From Planotetraspora mira (GTDB taxonomy: Bacteria > Actinomycetota > Actinomycetes > Streptosporangiales > Streptosporangiaceae): a stretch of DNA of 64,000 nt. The DNA lies in the NCBI RefSeq assembly GCF_016863275.1, contig NZ_BOOO01000001.1, positions 124,001 to 188,000 on the forward strand. The letters run 5' to 3'. Shown piece by piece: positions 55,670 to 64,000 of this stretch. Under the pieces are notes generated by a model. That model was not told the DNA's origin, did no database searches, and was given only the letters and a program-made list of their open reading frames with translations. Position numbers and translations under genes: made by a program. How positions within the stretch are numbered: the stretch's first letter is position 1; every line of letters starts with the position of its first letter.

Positions 55670-56749
55670 TCATCGGGAAGCGATCTCCAGCACCTTGCGG
55701 GCGAGCGTCACGTCGGCGTCCTTGCGGCCCATGCGGGACGCGGCCTCGGACATGGTCATGACGCGCTCCGGGTCGTTCAGGATGGGAAGCAGGGTCTCGA
55801 CGATCCAGCGGGCGGACAGCTGGGCGTCGTCGATCATTATGCCCCCGCCGCCCCTGACGATCGGCTCGGCGTTGAGCCGCTGCTCGCCGTTGCCGTGCGG
55901 CAGCGGGACATACGCGGCGGGCAGGCCGACGGCGGTGAGCTCCGCGCAGGTCATGGCGCCGCTGCGGCACAGCGCGAGGTCGGCCGCGGCGTAGGCGTAG
56001 TCCATCCGGTCGACGTAGGGGAGGATCACGTACTGCGGGTCGCCGGGAGGCGGCTCCACCTCGACCGCGTTCTTCGGCCCGATCACGTGCAGCACCTGGA
56101 TGCCGGCCCTGCGCAGGTAGGGCGCGGCCTCCAGCGCCGCCTGGTTGACCGAGCGCGCGCCCTGCGATCCGCCGAACACCAGCAGGGTCGGCCGGTCGGA
56201 CTCGAGCCCGAAGTACGACCTCGCCTTGTCCCCCAGGGACAGGCGGTCCATGGTCGCGACCTCGCGGCGCAGCGGGATGCCGATGTACTCCGCGTTGGGC
56301 AGCGAGGCGTCCGGATGACCGGTGAAGACGTGGTCGGTCATGCGGGCGCCCAGTCTGTTGGCCAGGCCGGGACGCGGGTTGGCCTCGTGCACCACCATCG
56401 GGACGCCCCGCCGCCGCGCGGCGAGATAGGCGGGCGTCGCGACGTATCCGCCGAACCCGACGAGCACGTCGGCCTTGACCCGGTCGAGGATCCCGGCGGC
56501 GGCGTTGATCGCACCCGCCAGACGGCCGGGGACGGCGAGCAGCTTCGGCGTGATCGACCGGGGCAACGGCACAGCCGGCACTAGCTCGAGTTCATAGCCG
56601 CGGGCGGGGACGAGTCTCGTCTCCAGGCCCCTTTCCGTGCCGAGGCAGGTGATCCCGATCGCCGGGTCCTGCTGGCGAAGCGCGTCGGCCAGAGCGAGTG
56701 CCGGCTCGATATGGCCGGCCGTTCCGCCGCCGGCGAGGACCACCCTCAT
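55670..56749 (-). CDS. murG: Lipid II synthase MurG
   Basis: A 359-residue GT-B glycosyltransferase on the inner membrane face that adds GlcNAc to lipid I. The N-terminal Gly-rich loop LAGGGTAGHIEPALAL, the NPRPGLANR region, FGGSQGARSVNQ, and the UDP-GlcNAc site CRSGAMTCAELTAVGLPAAYVPLPHG with the following QRLNA are present. The ATG at 56749 lies 18 bases after the ftsW stop. Confidence 0.97.
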   Translation of the reverse strand: MRVVLAGGGTAGHIEPALALADALRQQDPAIGITCLGTERGLETRLVPARGYELELVPAVPLPRSITPKLLAVPGRLAGAINAAAGILDRVKADVLVGFGGYVATPAYLAARRRGVPMVVHEANPRPGLANRLGARMTDHVFTGHPDASLPNAEYIGIPLRREVATMDRLSLGDKARSYFGLESDRPTLLVFGGSQGARSVNQAALEAAPYLRRAGIQVLHVIGPKNAVEVEPPPGDPQYVILPYVDRMDYAYAAADLALCRSGAMTCAELTAVGLPAAYVPLPHGNGEQRLNAEPIVRGGGGIMIDDAQLSARWIVETLLPILNDPERVMTMSEAASRMGRKDADVTLARKVLEIASR

Positions 56750-56767
56750 GTCACTCCTCGTTCCCTG

Positions 56768-58018
56768 TCAACGCCTCGGGCGGCCACCCAGGCCAAGCCA
56801 GCTTAGAGCCCTGGCGAAGGGTCCGGGTCCACGGACGGCCAGGGCCTCGGCGGCGCCGGGCTCCCGTTTGGCGAACGACAACAACATGCCGAGTGCCGCA
56901 AGGGTCGGCAACAGGGCCGATCCTCCGTACGACACCAATGGAAGGGGGATACCCGTGATCGGGAAGACCCCGATGACCGCGCCGATGTTCACGATCGCCT
57001 GACCTGCGATCCATGCCACGCAGGCGGCTGCCGCGAGGCGGATGAACGGCTCGGTGGTCCGCGAGGCGATCCGCAGCCCGGCGTATCCGAGCAACCCGAA
57101 CAGAGCGACGACGACGAGCGTGCCCATGAGGCCGAGTTCCTCGCCCAGGATCGAGAAGATGAAGTCGCTCTCGGCGTGGGGCACCCAGTCCCACTTCTGC
57201 CGGCTGCTGCCGAGGCCGAGCCCGAACCAGCCCCCCGAGCCCATCGCGATCTGTCCCTGCGCCGCCTGGAAACCGGAGCCCTGCGCGTTCTCCCAGACCT
57301 TCAGGAAGCCCGTCAGGCGGTCCATCCGGTACGGCTCGACCATGATCATGATGACCGTGGCGAGCACGAGGAGCCCCAGGATTCCGCCGAACAGCCGCAC
57401 CGGCGCGCCGACCACCCACAACAGGGCCAGGAAGATCAGCATGAGCACGATGGTCGTGCCCAGGTCGCGGCCCAGCATGACGAGCACGGCGATGATCGCC
57501 GTGCCGGGCATCAGCGGGATCAGCAGGTGCCGCCACTCGATCCGGCCGGCGCGGGCCTTCCTCGCGAGGAGGTCGGCCCCCCACAACACGAGACCGAGCT
57601 TGGCCGGCTCCGACGGCTGGATCGACAGGGGCCCGATCGCGATCCACCGCTGGGCGCCGAGCAGCTCCTCGCCGATGAAGATGACCATCAGCAGACCGAT
57701 GATCGAGATGCCCATCAGCGGATATCCGGCCAGCCGGAAGAACCGCTGCGGCAACCGGGAGCAGATCCACATCAGCGGGATGCCGATCGCGACCGACATC
57801 GACTGCTTGATGAACCAGTAGAAGGGATTGCCGGTCTTCTGCAGCGCCTCGATGCTCGACGCGGACAGGACCATCATGAGACCCAGGGCCAGCAGCAGGG
57901 CGCTGCAGCCGAGCACCAGGTAATAGGACGTCAGCGGGCGGCTCAGCAGCTCCCTGAGCCCCGCGAGATGCGTGCGGGACCAGGTGGCGGGAGCCTGCTC
58001 CGCCTGCTGCGCCGTCAC
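56768..58018 (-). CDS. ftsW: Septal peptidoglycan polymerase FtsW (SEDS family)
   Basis: A 416-residue multi-spanning SEDS glycosyltransferase that polymerises lipid II with its partner FtsI. About ten hydrophobic helices are seen, along with the SEDS blocks QPSEPAKLGLVLW, GRDLGTTIVL, HAESDFIFSILGEELG (catalytic-loop Asp) and FPITGIPLPLVSYGGSAL. The GTG start overlaps the murD stop as GTGA. The lead helix is preceded by about 30 cytosolic residues. Confidence 0.96.
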   Translation of the reverse strand: MTAQQAEQAPATWSRTHLAGLRELLSRPLTSYYLVLGCSALLLALGLMMVLSASSIEALQKTGNPFYWFIKQSMSVAIGIPLMWICSRLPQRFFRLAGYPLMGISIIGLLMVIFIGEELLGAQRWIAIGPLSIQPSEPAKLGLVLWGADLLARKARAGRIEWRHLLIPLMPGTAIIAVLVMLGRDLGTTIVLMLIFLALLWVVGAPVRLFGGILGLLVLATVIMIMVEPYRMDRLTGFLKVWENAQGSGFQAAQGQIAMGSGGWFGLGLGSSRQKWDWVPHAESDFIFSILGEELGLMGTLVVVALFGLLGYAGLRIASRTTEPFIRLAAAACVAWIAGQAIVNIGAVIGVFPITGIPLPLVSYGGSALLPTLAALGMLLSFAKREPGAAEALAVRGPGPFARALSWLGLGGRPRR

Positions 58019-59391
58019 CGTTCCGCCAGGCGACGCACGGCTCGCGCGAATGCCTCCCCACGCGCTCCGTAGCTCACGAACATGTCCAGCGACGCCCCGG
58101 CGGGGGCGAGCAGCACGGTGTCTCCGGGGGAGGCGAGCCGGGCGGCTTCGGTGACGACACGGTCCATGACCCCAGTGTCTTGCCCTGGCACCTCCACCAC
58201 AGGGACATCCACGGCGTGTCGCGCCAATGCCTCGCGGATTCGCTCCATGTCGGCCCCCAGGAGCACCGCCCCCTTCAGGCGCGGGGCGGCCTGCCGTACG
58301 AGGTCGTCGACGTCCGCGCCCTTGAGCTGGCCGCCGGCGATCCAGACGATCGACGGGTAGGACGCCAGGGAGGCGGCCGCCGCGTGGGGGTTGGTGGCCT
58401 TGGAGTCGTCCACGTAGTCGACGTCGGCGACCCGGGCCACGTGCGCGATCCGGTGGGGGTCGGGGACGAAGTCGGCGAGGCCGCGCCGTACCGCCTCGGG
58501 GGGCACGCCGTAGGCGCGGGCCAGCGCGGCCGCGGCGAGCGCGTTGGCCACGTTGTGCGGCGCGAAGGGACGGACGTCGGCGAGCGAGGCGAGCTCCTCC
58601 CCCTCGTTGACGGGGTCGGACACGAACGCCCGGTCGACCAGGAGGTCCTCCACGACGCCGAGCTGTCCCGGCCTCGGCACGCCGAGGGTGAAGCTCACCA
58701 GGCGCCGCCCCTGCCCGTACGGCTCGGCCAGCCGGGCCGACCCCTCGTCGTCGGCGTTGTAGACGACGATCCCGGCGTTCTCGAAGATCCGGGCCTTCGC
58801 CGCGGCGTACTCCTCCAGCGAGCCGTGCCAGTCGATGTGGTCGGGCGCCACGTTGAGGACGGCTGCGGCCATCGGCTCGAGGCTGGAGGACCAGTGGAGC
58901 TGGAAGCTGGACAACTCGACGGCGAGCACGTCGTACGGCCCGCGGACCGCCTCCACGATCGGAAGGCCGACGTTCCCCGCCGCGAGAGCCCTATGCCCGG
59001 CCGCCGAGAGGATGGAGGTGAGCATCCGGACCGCTGTGGTCTTGCCGTTGGTGCCGGTGAGCGCGAGCCAGGGGGCGGCGGAGCCGTCCGACGCGCGCAG
59101 GTGCCACGCCAGCTCGACCTCGCCGATCACGGCGATCCCGGCCTCGGCCGCGGCGACCAGCAGCGGATGGTCGGGACGCCACCCCGGCGAGGTGATGACG
59201 AGCGACGTGCCCTCGGGCAGGACCGGCTCGCCGAAGCGCACCTCGATCCCGGAGGCGGCGAGTTCGGCGGCCGCGGCCCGCTGCCGCTCCCCGTCGATCG
59301 CCTCCAGGACGATCACCCGCTCACCGCTCCCGGCGAGGCCGCGGGCGGCGGCCGTGCCGGACACCCCCAGCCCGGCGACGACGACACTCAC
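58015..59391 (-). CDS. murD: UDP-MurNAc-L-alanine-D-glutamate ligase MurD
   Basis: A cytosolic ATP ligase that adds D-Glu, 458 residues from the GTG at 59391. N-terminal Rossmann segment [18 protein letters not shown]-loop [65 protein letters not shown] (substrate site) and [10 protein letters not shown] are seen. The GTG overlaps the mraY stop (GTGA), the pattern of its neighbours; an ATG at 59406 would add five residues and overlap more. Confidence 0.96.
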   Translation of the reverse strand: MSVVVAGLGVSGTAAARGLAGSGERVIVLEAIDGERQRAAAAELAASGIEVRFGEPVLPEGTSLVITSPGWRPDHPLLVAAAEAGIAVIGEVELAWHLRASDGSAAPWLALTGTNGKTTAVRMLTSILSAAGHRALAAGNVGLPIVEAVRGPYDVLAVELSSFQLHWSSSLEPMAAAVLNVAPDHIDWHGSLEEYAAAKARIFENAGIVVYNADDEGSARLAEPYGQGRRLVSFTLGVPRPGQLGVVEDLLVDRAFVSDPVNEGEELASLADVRPFAPHNVANALAAAALARAYGVPPEAVRRGLADFVPDPHRIAHVARVADVDYVDDSKATNPHAAAASLASYPSIVWIAGGQLKGADVDDLVRQAAPRLKGAVLLGADMERIREALARHAVDVPVVEVPGQDTGVMDRVVTEAARLASPGDTVLLAPAGASLDMFVSYGARGEAFARAVRRLAER

Positions 59392-60461
59392 TGTTTGGGC
59401 ATCCATTCGAGGTAGAACAGGCCGAGCCCGGCGGCCACGCAGAGCGCGGCGATCAGCCAGAACCGGACCACGATCGTCGTCTCCGCCCAGCCCGACAACT
59501 CGAAGTGGTGCTGGAGCGGAGCCATGCGGAAGACACGTCTTCTGGTCATCTTGAAGAAGCCCACCTGGATGATCACCGACATGGTGATGATCGCGAACAG
59601 GCCGCCCAGGATGACGAGCAGTAACTGCGTGCGGGTGGTGAAGGCGAGACCCGCGATCACGCCGCCGAGTGCCAGGGAGCCGGTGTCCCCCATGAAGATC
59701 TTGGCCGGCGGGGCGTTCCACCACAGGAAGCCGAAGCAGGCGCCGAGCACCGCCGCGGCGACCACGGCGAGGTCGAGCGGATCGCGCACCCAGTAGCAGT
59801 TGGGGCCGAAGAACACCGTGCAGCTGTTGCGCAGCTGCCAGTTGCCGATCAGCACGTACGCCGCGAGGACCAGACAGGTCGCGCCCGAGGCCAGGCCGTC
59901 GAGGCCGTCGGTGAGGTTCACCGCGTTGGAGAAGCCCACGATGAAGAACAGCACCCAGATCGTGAAGCCCAGCAGGCCGATGGACGGGCCGAAGTCGCGC
60001 AGGAACGACAGCCGCGTCTCGGCCGGGGTGATGTCGTACCCGTTGGGGAACCGGACGACGAGCACCGCGAAGATCGCGCCGACGATGAGCTGGCCGGCCG
60101 CCTTCGCGCCGCTGCGCAGACCGAGGCTGCGCTGCTTGTAGATCTTGATGAAGTCGTCGAGGAAGCCGACCAGCCCGAGCCCCGTCATCAGGAACAGCAC
60201 GAGCAGGGCGGACGCGGTCGGCGGCTCGACGTTGCCGGACAAGGCCGTCGAGAGATGGGCCGTGAAGTAGCCGATCAGCGACGCGATCACGATGACGGTG
60301 CCGCCCATGGTGGGCGTGCCCCGCTTGTCGTAGTGCCCGGAGGGGCCCTCCTCGCGGATGTTCTGGCCGTACCCCCGTCTGGCGAACAGCCGGATGGCCA
60401 GGGGGGTGCCGGCCATCGAGAGCAGCAGCGAAATCGCGGCCGCGATGAGGATGTTCCTCAT
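59388..60461 (-). CDS. mraY: Phospho-MurNAc-pentapeptide transferase MraY
   Basis: A 357-residue membrane enzyme that transfers phospho-MurNAc-pentapeptide to undecaprenyl phosphate, making lipid I. Ten helices are predicted. Catalytic and signature loops are [41 protein letters not shown], and [18 protein letters not shown]; the C-terminal [13 protein letters not shown] loop holds the HHH-like motif. The ATG overlaps the murF stop as ATGA. Confidence 0.97.
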   Translation of the reverse strand: MRNILIAAAISLLLSMAGTPLAIRLFARRGYGQNIREEGPSGHYDKRGTPTMGGTVIVIASLIGYFTAHLSTALSGNVEPPTASALLVLFLMTGLGLVGFLDDFIKIYKQRSLGLRSGAKAAGQLIVGAIFAVLVVRFPNGYDITPAETRLSFLRDFGPSIGLLGFTIWVLFFIVGFSNAVNLTDGLDGLASGATCLVLAAYVLIGNWQLRNSCTVFFGPNCYWVRDPLDLAVVAAAVLGACFGFLWWNAPPAKIFMGDTGSLALGGVIAGLAFTTRTQLLLVILGGLFAIITMSVIIQVGFFKMTRRRVFRMAPLQHHFELSGWAETTIVVRFWLIAALCVAAGLGLFYLEWMPKQ

Positions 60462-61825
60462 CGGGCGTCACCTCCGAGGATCGCCTCGGCGACCCGTTCG
60501 AGCCCGGCCGCGCGCGGCCCTTTCACCAGCACCACGTCGCCGGGCGCCAGCCGTGCGGACAGTTCCGCCGTCGCGGCGTCCACGTCGGGGACGTGCAGCG
60601 CGCCCGGGGCGCCGGCGAGAACCGGCCCGGCGTCCTGCCCGACGACGATCAGAGCCTCGAGCCCGGAGCCCGCGGCGAGCCGCCCGAGGTCCTCGTTCAG
60701 GGCGGCGCTGTCCTCGCCGAGTTCGCGCAGGGACGCGATCACGGCGAAACGCCGCCGTGCCCCGCCGATCGTCGCGAGGCTCTCGAAGGCCGCCCGCATC
60801 GAGTCCGGATTGGCGTTGTACGCGTCGTTGATCACGGTGACGCCGTCCTGCCGGTCGGTGACCTCCATGCGCCACCGGCTTCGCGGCTCGGCCTGCGAGA
60901 TCTCCTCGGCGATCGTGGCCACCGGCAGGCCGAGTTCGTAGGCCGCGGCCGCGGCGGCCAGCGCGTTCTCCACCGCGTGCGCGCCGTACAGGCGCAGGCG
61001 CACCGGTGCCGCGCCGGTCGGCGTGCGCAACGTGAAGGACGCGCGGCCACGCTCGTCGATCACCTCGTCCTCCGCGCGGACGTGCGCGTCCGGCGACCGA
61101 CCGAAGTAGGTGACTCTGGCGTTCGTACGGCCGGCCATCGCGCGGACCAGGGGATCGTCGGCGTTGAGCACGGCGACGCCGTCCGCGGGCAGTGCCTCGA
61201 CGAGTTCGCCCTTCGCCTGGGCGATCGCGTCCTTGCCTCCGAACACGCCGAGGTGGGCGGTGCCGACGTTGAGCACCACCCCGATGCGGGGCGGCGCGAC
61301 GCTCGCCAGGTGGGCGATGTGGCCGATGTTCCTCGCGCTGAGCTCGAGGACCAGGAAACGCGTGGTCCGATCCACCTTCAGCACGGTCAGCGGGTGGCCG
61401 ATCTCGTTGTTGTACGAGCCGACGGGGGCGACGGTGAGGCCGATGCGCGCGGCGAGCCGGGCCATCAGATCCTTCGTCGTCGTCTTTCCCGCCGACCCGG
61501 TCACGCCGACCACGGTCACAGCGGGCATATCGGATATCACGGCCCTGGCCAGATCGGCCAGTGCCGTCAGCACGTCGCCGACGATCACGGCGGGCGCCTC
61601 GACGGGCCTGGCGGCCAGGACGGCCGCCGCCCCCGCCTCATGGGCCCGCTGCGCGAAGTCGTGCCCGTCCACACGCTCACCCTTGATCGCCACGAACAGC
61701 GACCCCGGTTCGGCGGCGCGAGAGTCGATCACGACGGGACCGTGCACCACGGCCCGGGGGTCGGCCATGCCGGTCAGGGCGCCCGAGGTGATCTCGGCGA
61801 TCCTGGCCAGCGGCAACGGGATCAT
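60458..61825 (-). CDS. murF: UDP-MurNAc-tripeptide-D-Ala-D-Ala ligase MurF
   Basis: A 455-residue cytosolic ligase that adds D-Ala-D-Ala, completing the pentapeptide. Features are [25 protein letters not shown], the P-loop [48 protein letters not shown], and [18 protein letters not shown]. Its ATG at 61825 follows a 125-base gap after murE that contains a hairpin and a possible internal promoter; it overlaps mraY by ATGA. Confidence 0.97.
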   Translation of the reverse strand: MIPLPLARIAEITSGALTGMADPRAVVHGPVVIDSRAAEPGSLFVAIKGERVDGHDFAQRAHEAGAAAVLAARPVEAPAVIVGDVLTALADLARAVISDMPAVTVVGVTGSAGKTTTKDLMARLAARIGLTVAPVGSYNNEIGHPLTVLKVDRTTRFLVLELSARNIGHIAHLASVAPPRIGVVLNVGTAHLGVFGGKDAIAQAKGELVEALPADGVAVLNADDPLVRAMAGRTNARVTYFGRSPDAHVRAEDEVIDERGRASFTLRTPTGAAPVRLRLYGAHAVENALAAAAAAYELGLPVATIAEEISQAEPRSRWRMEVTDRQDGVTVINDAYNANPDSMRAAFESLATIGGARRRFAVIASLRELGEDSAALNEDLGRLAAGSGLEALIVVGQDAGPVLAGAPGALHVPDVDAATAELSARLAPGDVVLVKGPRAAGLERVAEAILGGDAR

Positions 61826-61868
61826 GCGTCTTTCCTGCTCTCTTTCGCGTGATCAGTCGAGTTCAGCA

Positions 61869-61874
61869 ATCTTA
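61869..61874 (-). promoter_or_regulatory. Candidate internal promoter -10 box before murF
   Basis: TAAGAT on the minus strand (61874-61869), 43 bases before the murF ATG, in a short AT-rich patch of an otherwise GC-rich region. No clear -35 box. Confidence 0.35.
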
Positions 61875-61910
61875 GAAGTCGGCCCGAGATCGTGAGACCA
61901 GGTACCGGAA

Positions 61911-61928
61911 GGCCGCCTGGGGGCGGCC
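61911..61928 (-). terminator. Intercistronic hairpin between murE and murF
   Basis: GGCCGCC (61911-61917) and GGCGGCC (61922-61928) pair across TGGG, 22 bases past the murE stop. No U-tract, so it may reduce read-through rather than stop it fully. Confidence 0.4.
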
Positions 61929-61950
61929 GGGTCCCGCGCTGAGTCCGCGC

Positions 61951-63573
61951 TCACCCACCGACGGCTCCTCCACCCGGCGGCCCGCCCTGTTTCCTGCGGA
62001 CGGACTCCGCCGCCACCTCGCGGTCGTCGAACGGGATGACCTGGTCTCCGATGTACTGACCCTGCTCATGCCCCTTGCCGGCGACCACGACCACATCTCC
62101 GGGCTCCGCACGGGAGATCGCGAGATCGATGGCGGCCGCACGGTCGGGCTCCATGATCACATGGCCGCGCTCGGCCTGCGGGACTTCCCGCACGCCGTCG
62201 AACATGGCCGCGAGGATCCCGAGCGGGTCCTCGGTCCTGGGGTTGTCGCTCGTGAGGATCGCGACGTCGGCCAGCCGGGCCGCCAGCTCACCCATCATGG
62301 GCCGTTTGCCCTTGTCACGGTCGCCCCCACAGCCGAGGACGATGGTGAGGCGGCCGCCGGGACCGTCGTCCAGGACCGAACGCAGCGAGGTCAGGACCGA
62401 CTCGACCGCGCCCGGCTTGTGGGCGTAGTCCACGATCACCTGGTAACCGTCGGTTCCCCGCACCCGCTCCATGCGGCCCGGCACACCGGCGAACGCGGCG
62501 ACTCCGGCCACCGCGGTCTGCAGGGAGATCCCCGCCTCCACGAGCGCAACGAGCACGCCGAGGGTGTTGGCCACGTTGAACGGCCCGGGCAGCGCCACCG
62601 ACGCGTCGGCCTCGATCCCGCCCGGTCCGACGACGCGGAAGGCGCTCCCGTCGGAGCCCAGGCGCACGTTCTCCGCCCGCCACTCGGCCTCCGGCGCGCC
62701 GGAGGCGGAGAAGGTGATCATCGGGATCTCGGCCAGGCCGACCAGTTCGCGGCCGTGGGCGTCGTCGATGTTGACCACGCCGATCCGGGCGAACTCGGGG
62801 GTGAACAGCCGGGCCTTGGTCGCGAAGTAGTCGTCGAGGTCGCGGTGGAAGTCGAGATGGTCCTGCGACAGGTTGGTGAATATCGCGACATCGTAGAAGA
62901 CGCCGTCGACCCGGCCGAGCGCGAGGGCGTGGCTGGAGACCTCCATCGCGGCGGCGGTCACGTCCTGCTCCCGCATCAGCGCGAACAGGCCCTGCAGATC
63001 GCTCGCCTCCGGAGTGGTCAGTTCGGGGACGAATCGCACGTCTCCCGCCCGGATCTCGACACCGCCGACGAGCCCGGTGCGGTGGCCCGCCGCCCGCAGT
63101 CCCGCTTCGAGCAGGAACGTCGAGGTCGACTTGCCGCTCGTCCCGGTGACTCCGATGATCGAGATGCCGGTCGCCGGCCTGCCGTACACCCAGGCGGCGA
63201 CCCGCCCGAGCAGCGCCCGCGGGTCGGGCACGACCAGCACGGGCAGGCCCGTGGCCGCGGCGCTCTCGCGCCCGGCCTCGTCGGTGAGGACGGCCACGGC
63301 TCCCGCCGCGAGGGCGTCCGCGGCGAAGACGGCGCCGTGGGCGGTCTTGCCGGGGAGCGCCACGTACAGGTCACCGCGCTGAACGCGGCGCGAGTCGATG
63401 GTCAGGCCGGTGACGGCTCCACGAGCCGGCCTTGTTCCAGGAGAGGAGGCGCCGAGCAGGGCGGCCAGCCCGGACAGCGGGCGGGCGGGAGCAGCCACAG
63501 GACGCATAGAGGACGGGGGACGCACGGCGAGAGCGTACCTTTCCTCGTCACCCACCGGCGCGAAGGACGACAT
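61951..63573 (-). CDS. murE: UDP-MurNAc-L-Ala-D-Glu-meso-diaminopimelate ligase MurE
   Basis: A 540-residue cytosolic ligase for the third amino acid of the stem peptide. The P-loop GVTGTSGKSTSTFL, LTTPEASDLQGLF, AMEVSSHALALGRVDG, TNLSQDHLDFH and IVLGCGGDRDKGKRPMM are typical. The amino-acid site DNPRTEDP is the signature of meso-diaminopimelate-adding enzymes (lysine-type MurE lacks it), so the wall is of the DAP type. The ATG at 63573 overlaps ftsI by 26 bases; a start at 63507 would be shorter. Confidence 0.96.
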   Translation of the reverse strand: MSSFAPVGDEERYALAVRPPSSMRPVAAPARPLSGLAALLGASSPGTRPARGAVTGLTIDSRRVQRGDLYVALPGKTAHGAVFAADALAAGAVAVLTDEAGRESAAATGLPVLVVPDPRALLGRVAAWVYGRPATGISIIGVTGTSGKSTSTFLLEAGLRAAGHRTGLVGGVEIRAGDVRFVPELTTPEASDLQGLFALMREQDVTAAAMEVSSHALALGRVDGVFYDVAIFTNLSQDHLDFHRDLDDYFATKARLFTPEFARIGVVNIDDAHGRELVGLAEIPMITFSASGAPEAEWRAENVRLGSDGSAFRVVGPGGIEADASVALPGPFNVANTLGVLVALVEAGISLQTAVAGVAAFAGVPGRMERVRGTDGYQVIVDYAHKPGAVESVLTSLRSVLDDGPGGRLTIVLGCGGDRDKGKRPMMGELAARLADVAILTSDNPRTEDPLGILAAMFDGVREVPQAERGHVIMEPDRAAAIDLAISRAEPGDVVVVAGKGHEQGQYIGDQVIPFDDREVAAESVRRKQGGPPGGGAVGG

Positions 63574-64000
63574 GCGGCGCCTTCGTCCCGGTTGGGGGAA
63601 TCTTCCTGCTCTTCAACGCGAAGGTCATGACGTCCTTGAATACGGGGGCGGCCACCTCGCCGCCGTAATGACCGTTCTTGGGATCCTGGATGACGGCGAG
63701 CGCCACGAGCCGGGGGGCATCCGCCGGGGTGAACCCGACGAATGTCGCTGTGTAGCCGCAGTATCCCTTGCACTTCTCGTCATACCGCATGGCGGTGCCG
63801 GTCTTGCCCGCGACCCGGTAGCCGTCGATCGACGCGGCCGTGCCGGTGCCGTCATGCCCGACGGCGGCCTCCAGCATGCCCGCGATCCCGTCCGCCGTGG
63901 TCTGGCTGACCACCCTCGTCTGCTTGGGCGCGGCCGCGGCCACGAAACGCCCGTGCTCGTCGGTGGTCCCCGCGATGATCGACGGCGTGATCCGGACGCC
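63548..64000 (-). CDS. ftsI: Division transpeptidase FtsI/PBP3, C-terminal part (cut by window edge)
   Basis: The last 150 codons of a class B penicillin-binding protein, open to the right edge. Read from the edge it gives GVRITPSIIAGTTDEHG, then SQTTADGIAGMLEAAV, the third active-site motif KTG in YRVAGKTGTAMRYD, and a FVGFTPADAPRLVALAVIQDP block. It crosslinks septal peptidoglycan with FtsW. The SxxK serine and the membrane anchor lie outside the window. Confidence 0.93.
   Translation of the reverse strand, partial: GVRITPSIIAGTTDEHGRFVAAAAPKQTRVVSQTTADGIAGMLEAAVGHDGTGTAASIDGYRVAGKTGTAMRYDEKCKGYCGYTATFVGFTPADAPRLVALAVIQDPKNGHYGGEVAAPVFKDVMTFALKSRKIPPTGTKAPHVVLRAGG

Overview
The window looks like the chromosome of a high-GC filamentous actinomycete, most likely Streptosporangiaceae or a near relative. 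The evidence is the strong G/C bias at third codon positions, frequent GTG starts, probable leaderless genes (a TAnnnT box 6-7 bases before the start codon), bifunctional PriA in the histidine operon, DivIVA/SepF/YggT beside ftsZ, and a gene order (his operon, dnaE, rluD-lspA-dksA-ileS, divIVA-yggT-sepF-yggS-ftsZ-ftsQ-murC-murG-ftsW-murD-mraY-murF-murE-ftsI) that matches, from memory, the core of Streptomyces chromosomes. The genus is inference. I saw no rRNA, tRNA, CRISPR array, insertion sequence or prophage.

Layout. 1-5.2 kb: two permeases of a spermidine/putrescine-type ABC importer (the first cut by the window edge) converge on a two-gene heterodimeric ABC exporter. 5.4-9.8 kb: a DinB/MDMPI-like protein, two tandem paralogous membrane microproteins, a glutamine-synthetase-like ligase, a LacI regulator and a small acidic secreted protein. 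10-16 kb: the histidine operon hisD-hisC-hisB-(50-aa membrane protein)-hisH-(115-aa membrane protein)-priA-ridA-hisF, mostly coupled by overlapping stop and start codons. 16.2-20.1 kb: a secreted ThuA-ricin-lectin protein, YbaK-type deacylase, an amidase and a membrane protein. 20.2-24.4 kb: murA with Asp in place of the catalytic Cys, a class A penicillin-binding protein with a long low-complexity tail, then a 53-bp tandem repeat. 24.4-30.1 kb: a MerR regulator with a textbook 19-bp-spacer promoter, dnaE, and a DAHP-synthase-like/chorismate mutase fusion behind a transcription attenuator. 30.2-41 kb: three transmembrane Ser/Thr kinases around a GNAT acetyltransferase and two large secreted metallopeptidases (M1 and M14). 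41-46.7 kb: rluD, lspA, dksA-like, and ileS under a translational T-box riboswitch. 46.9-64 kb: an unusual membrane-anchored protein with two zinc-ligand modules, then the division and cell-wall (dcw) cluster read on the minus strand, ending in a cut ftsI.

How the genes work together. From 49 to 64 kb the minus strand encodes the cytoplasmic and lipid steps of peptidoglycan synthesis (MurE, MurF, MraY, MurD, MurC, MurG), the septal synthase pair FtsW/FtsI, the divisome organisers FtsQ, FtsZ and SepF, and the polar-growth protein DivIVA. MurA and the class A PBP at 20-24 kb supply the first committed precursor step and another polymerase. LspA and the kinases also serve the envelope.

The least explained items are the double-module protein at 46.9-49.2 kb, the attenuated DAHPS-like/chorismate mutase fusion at 29-30.1 kb, the microproteins at 6.1-6.6 and 12.9-13.0 kb, and the kinase/peptidase block.
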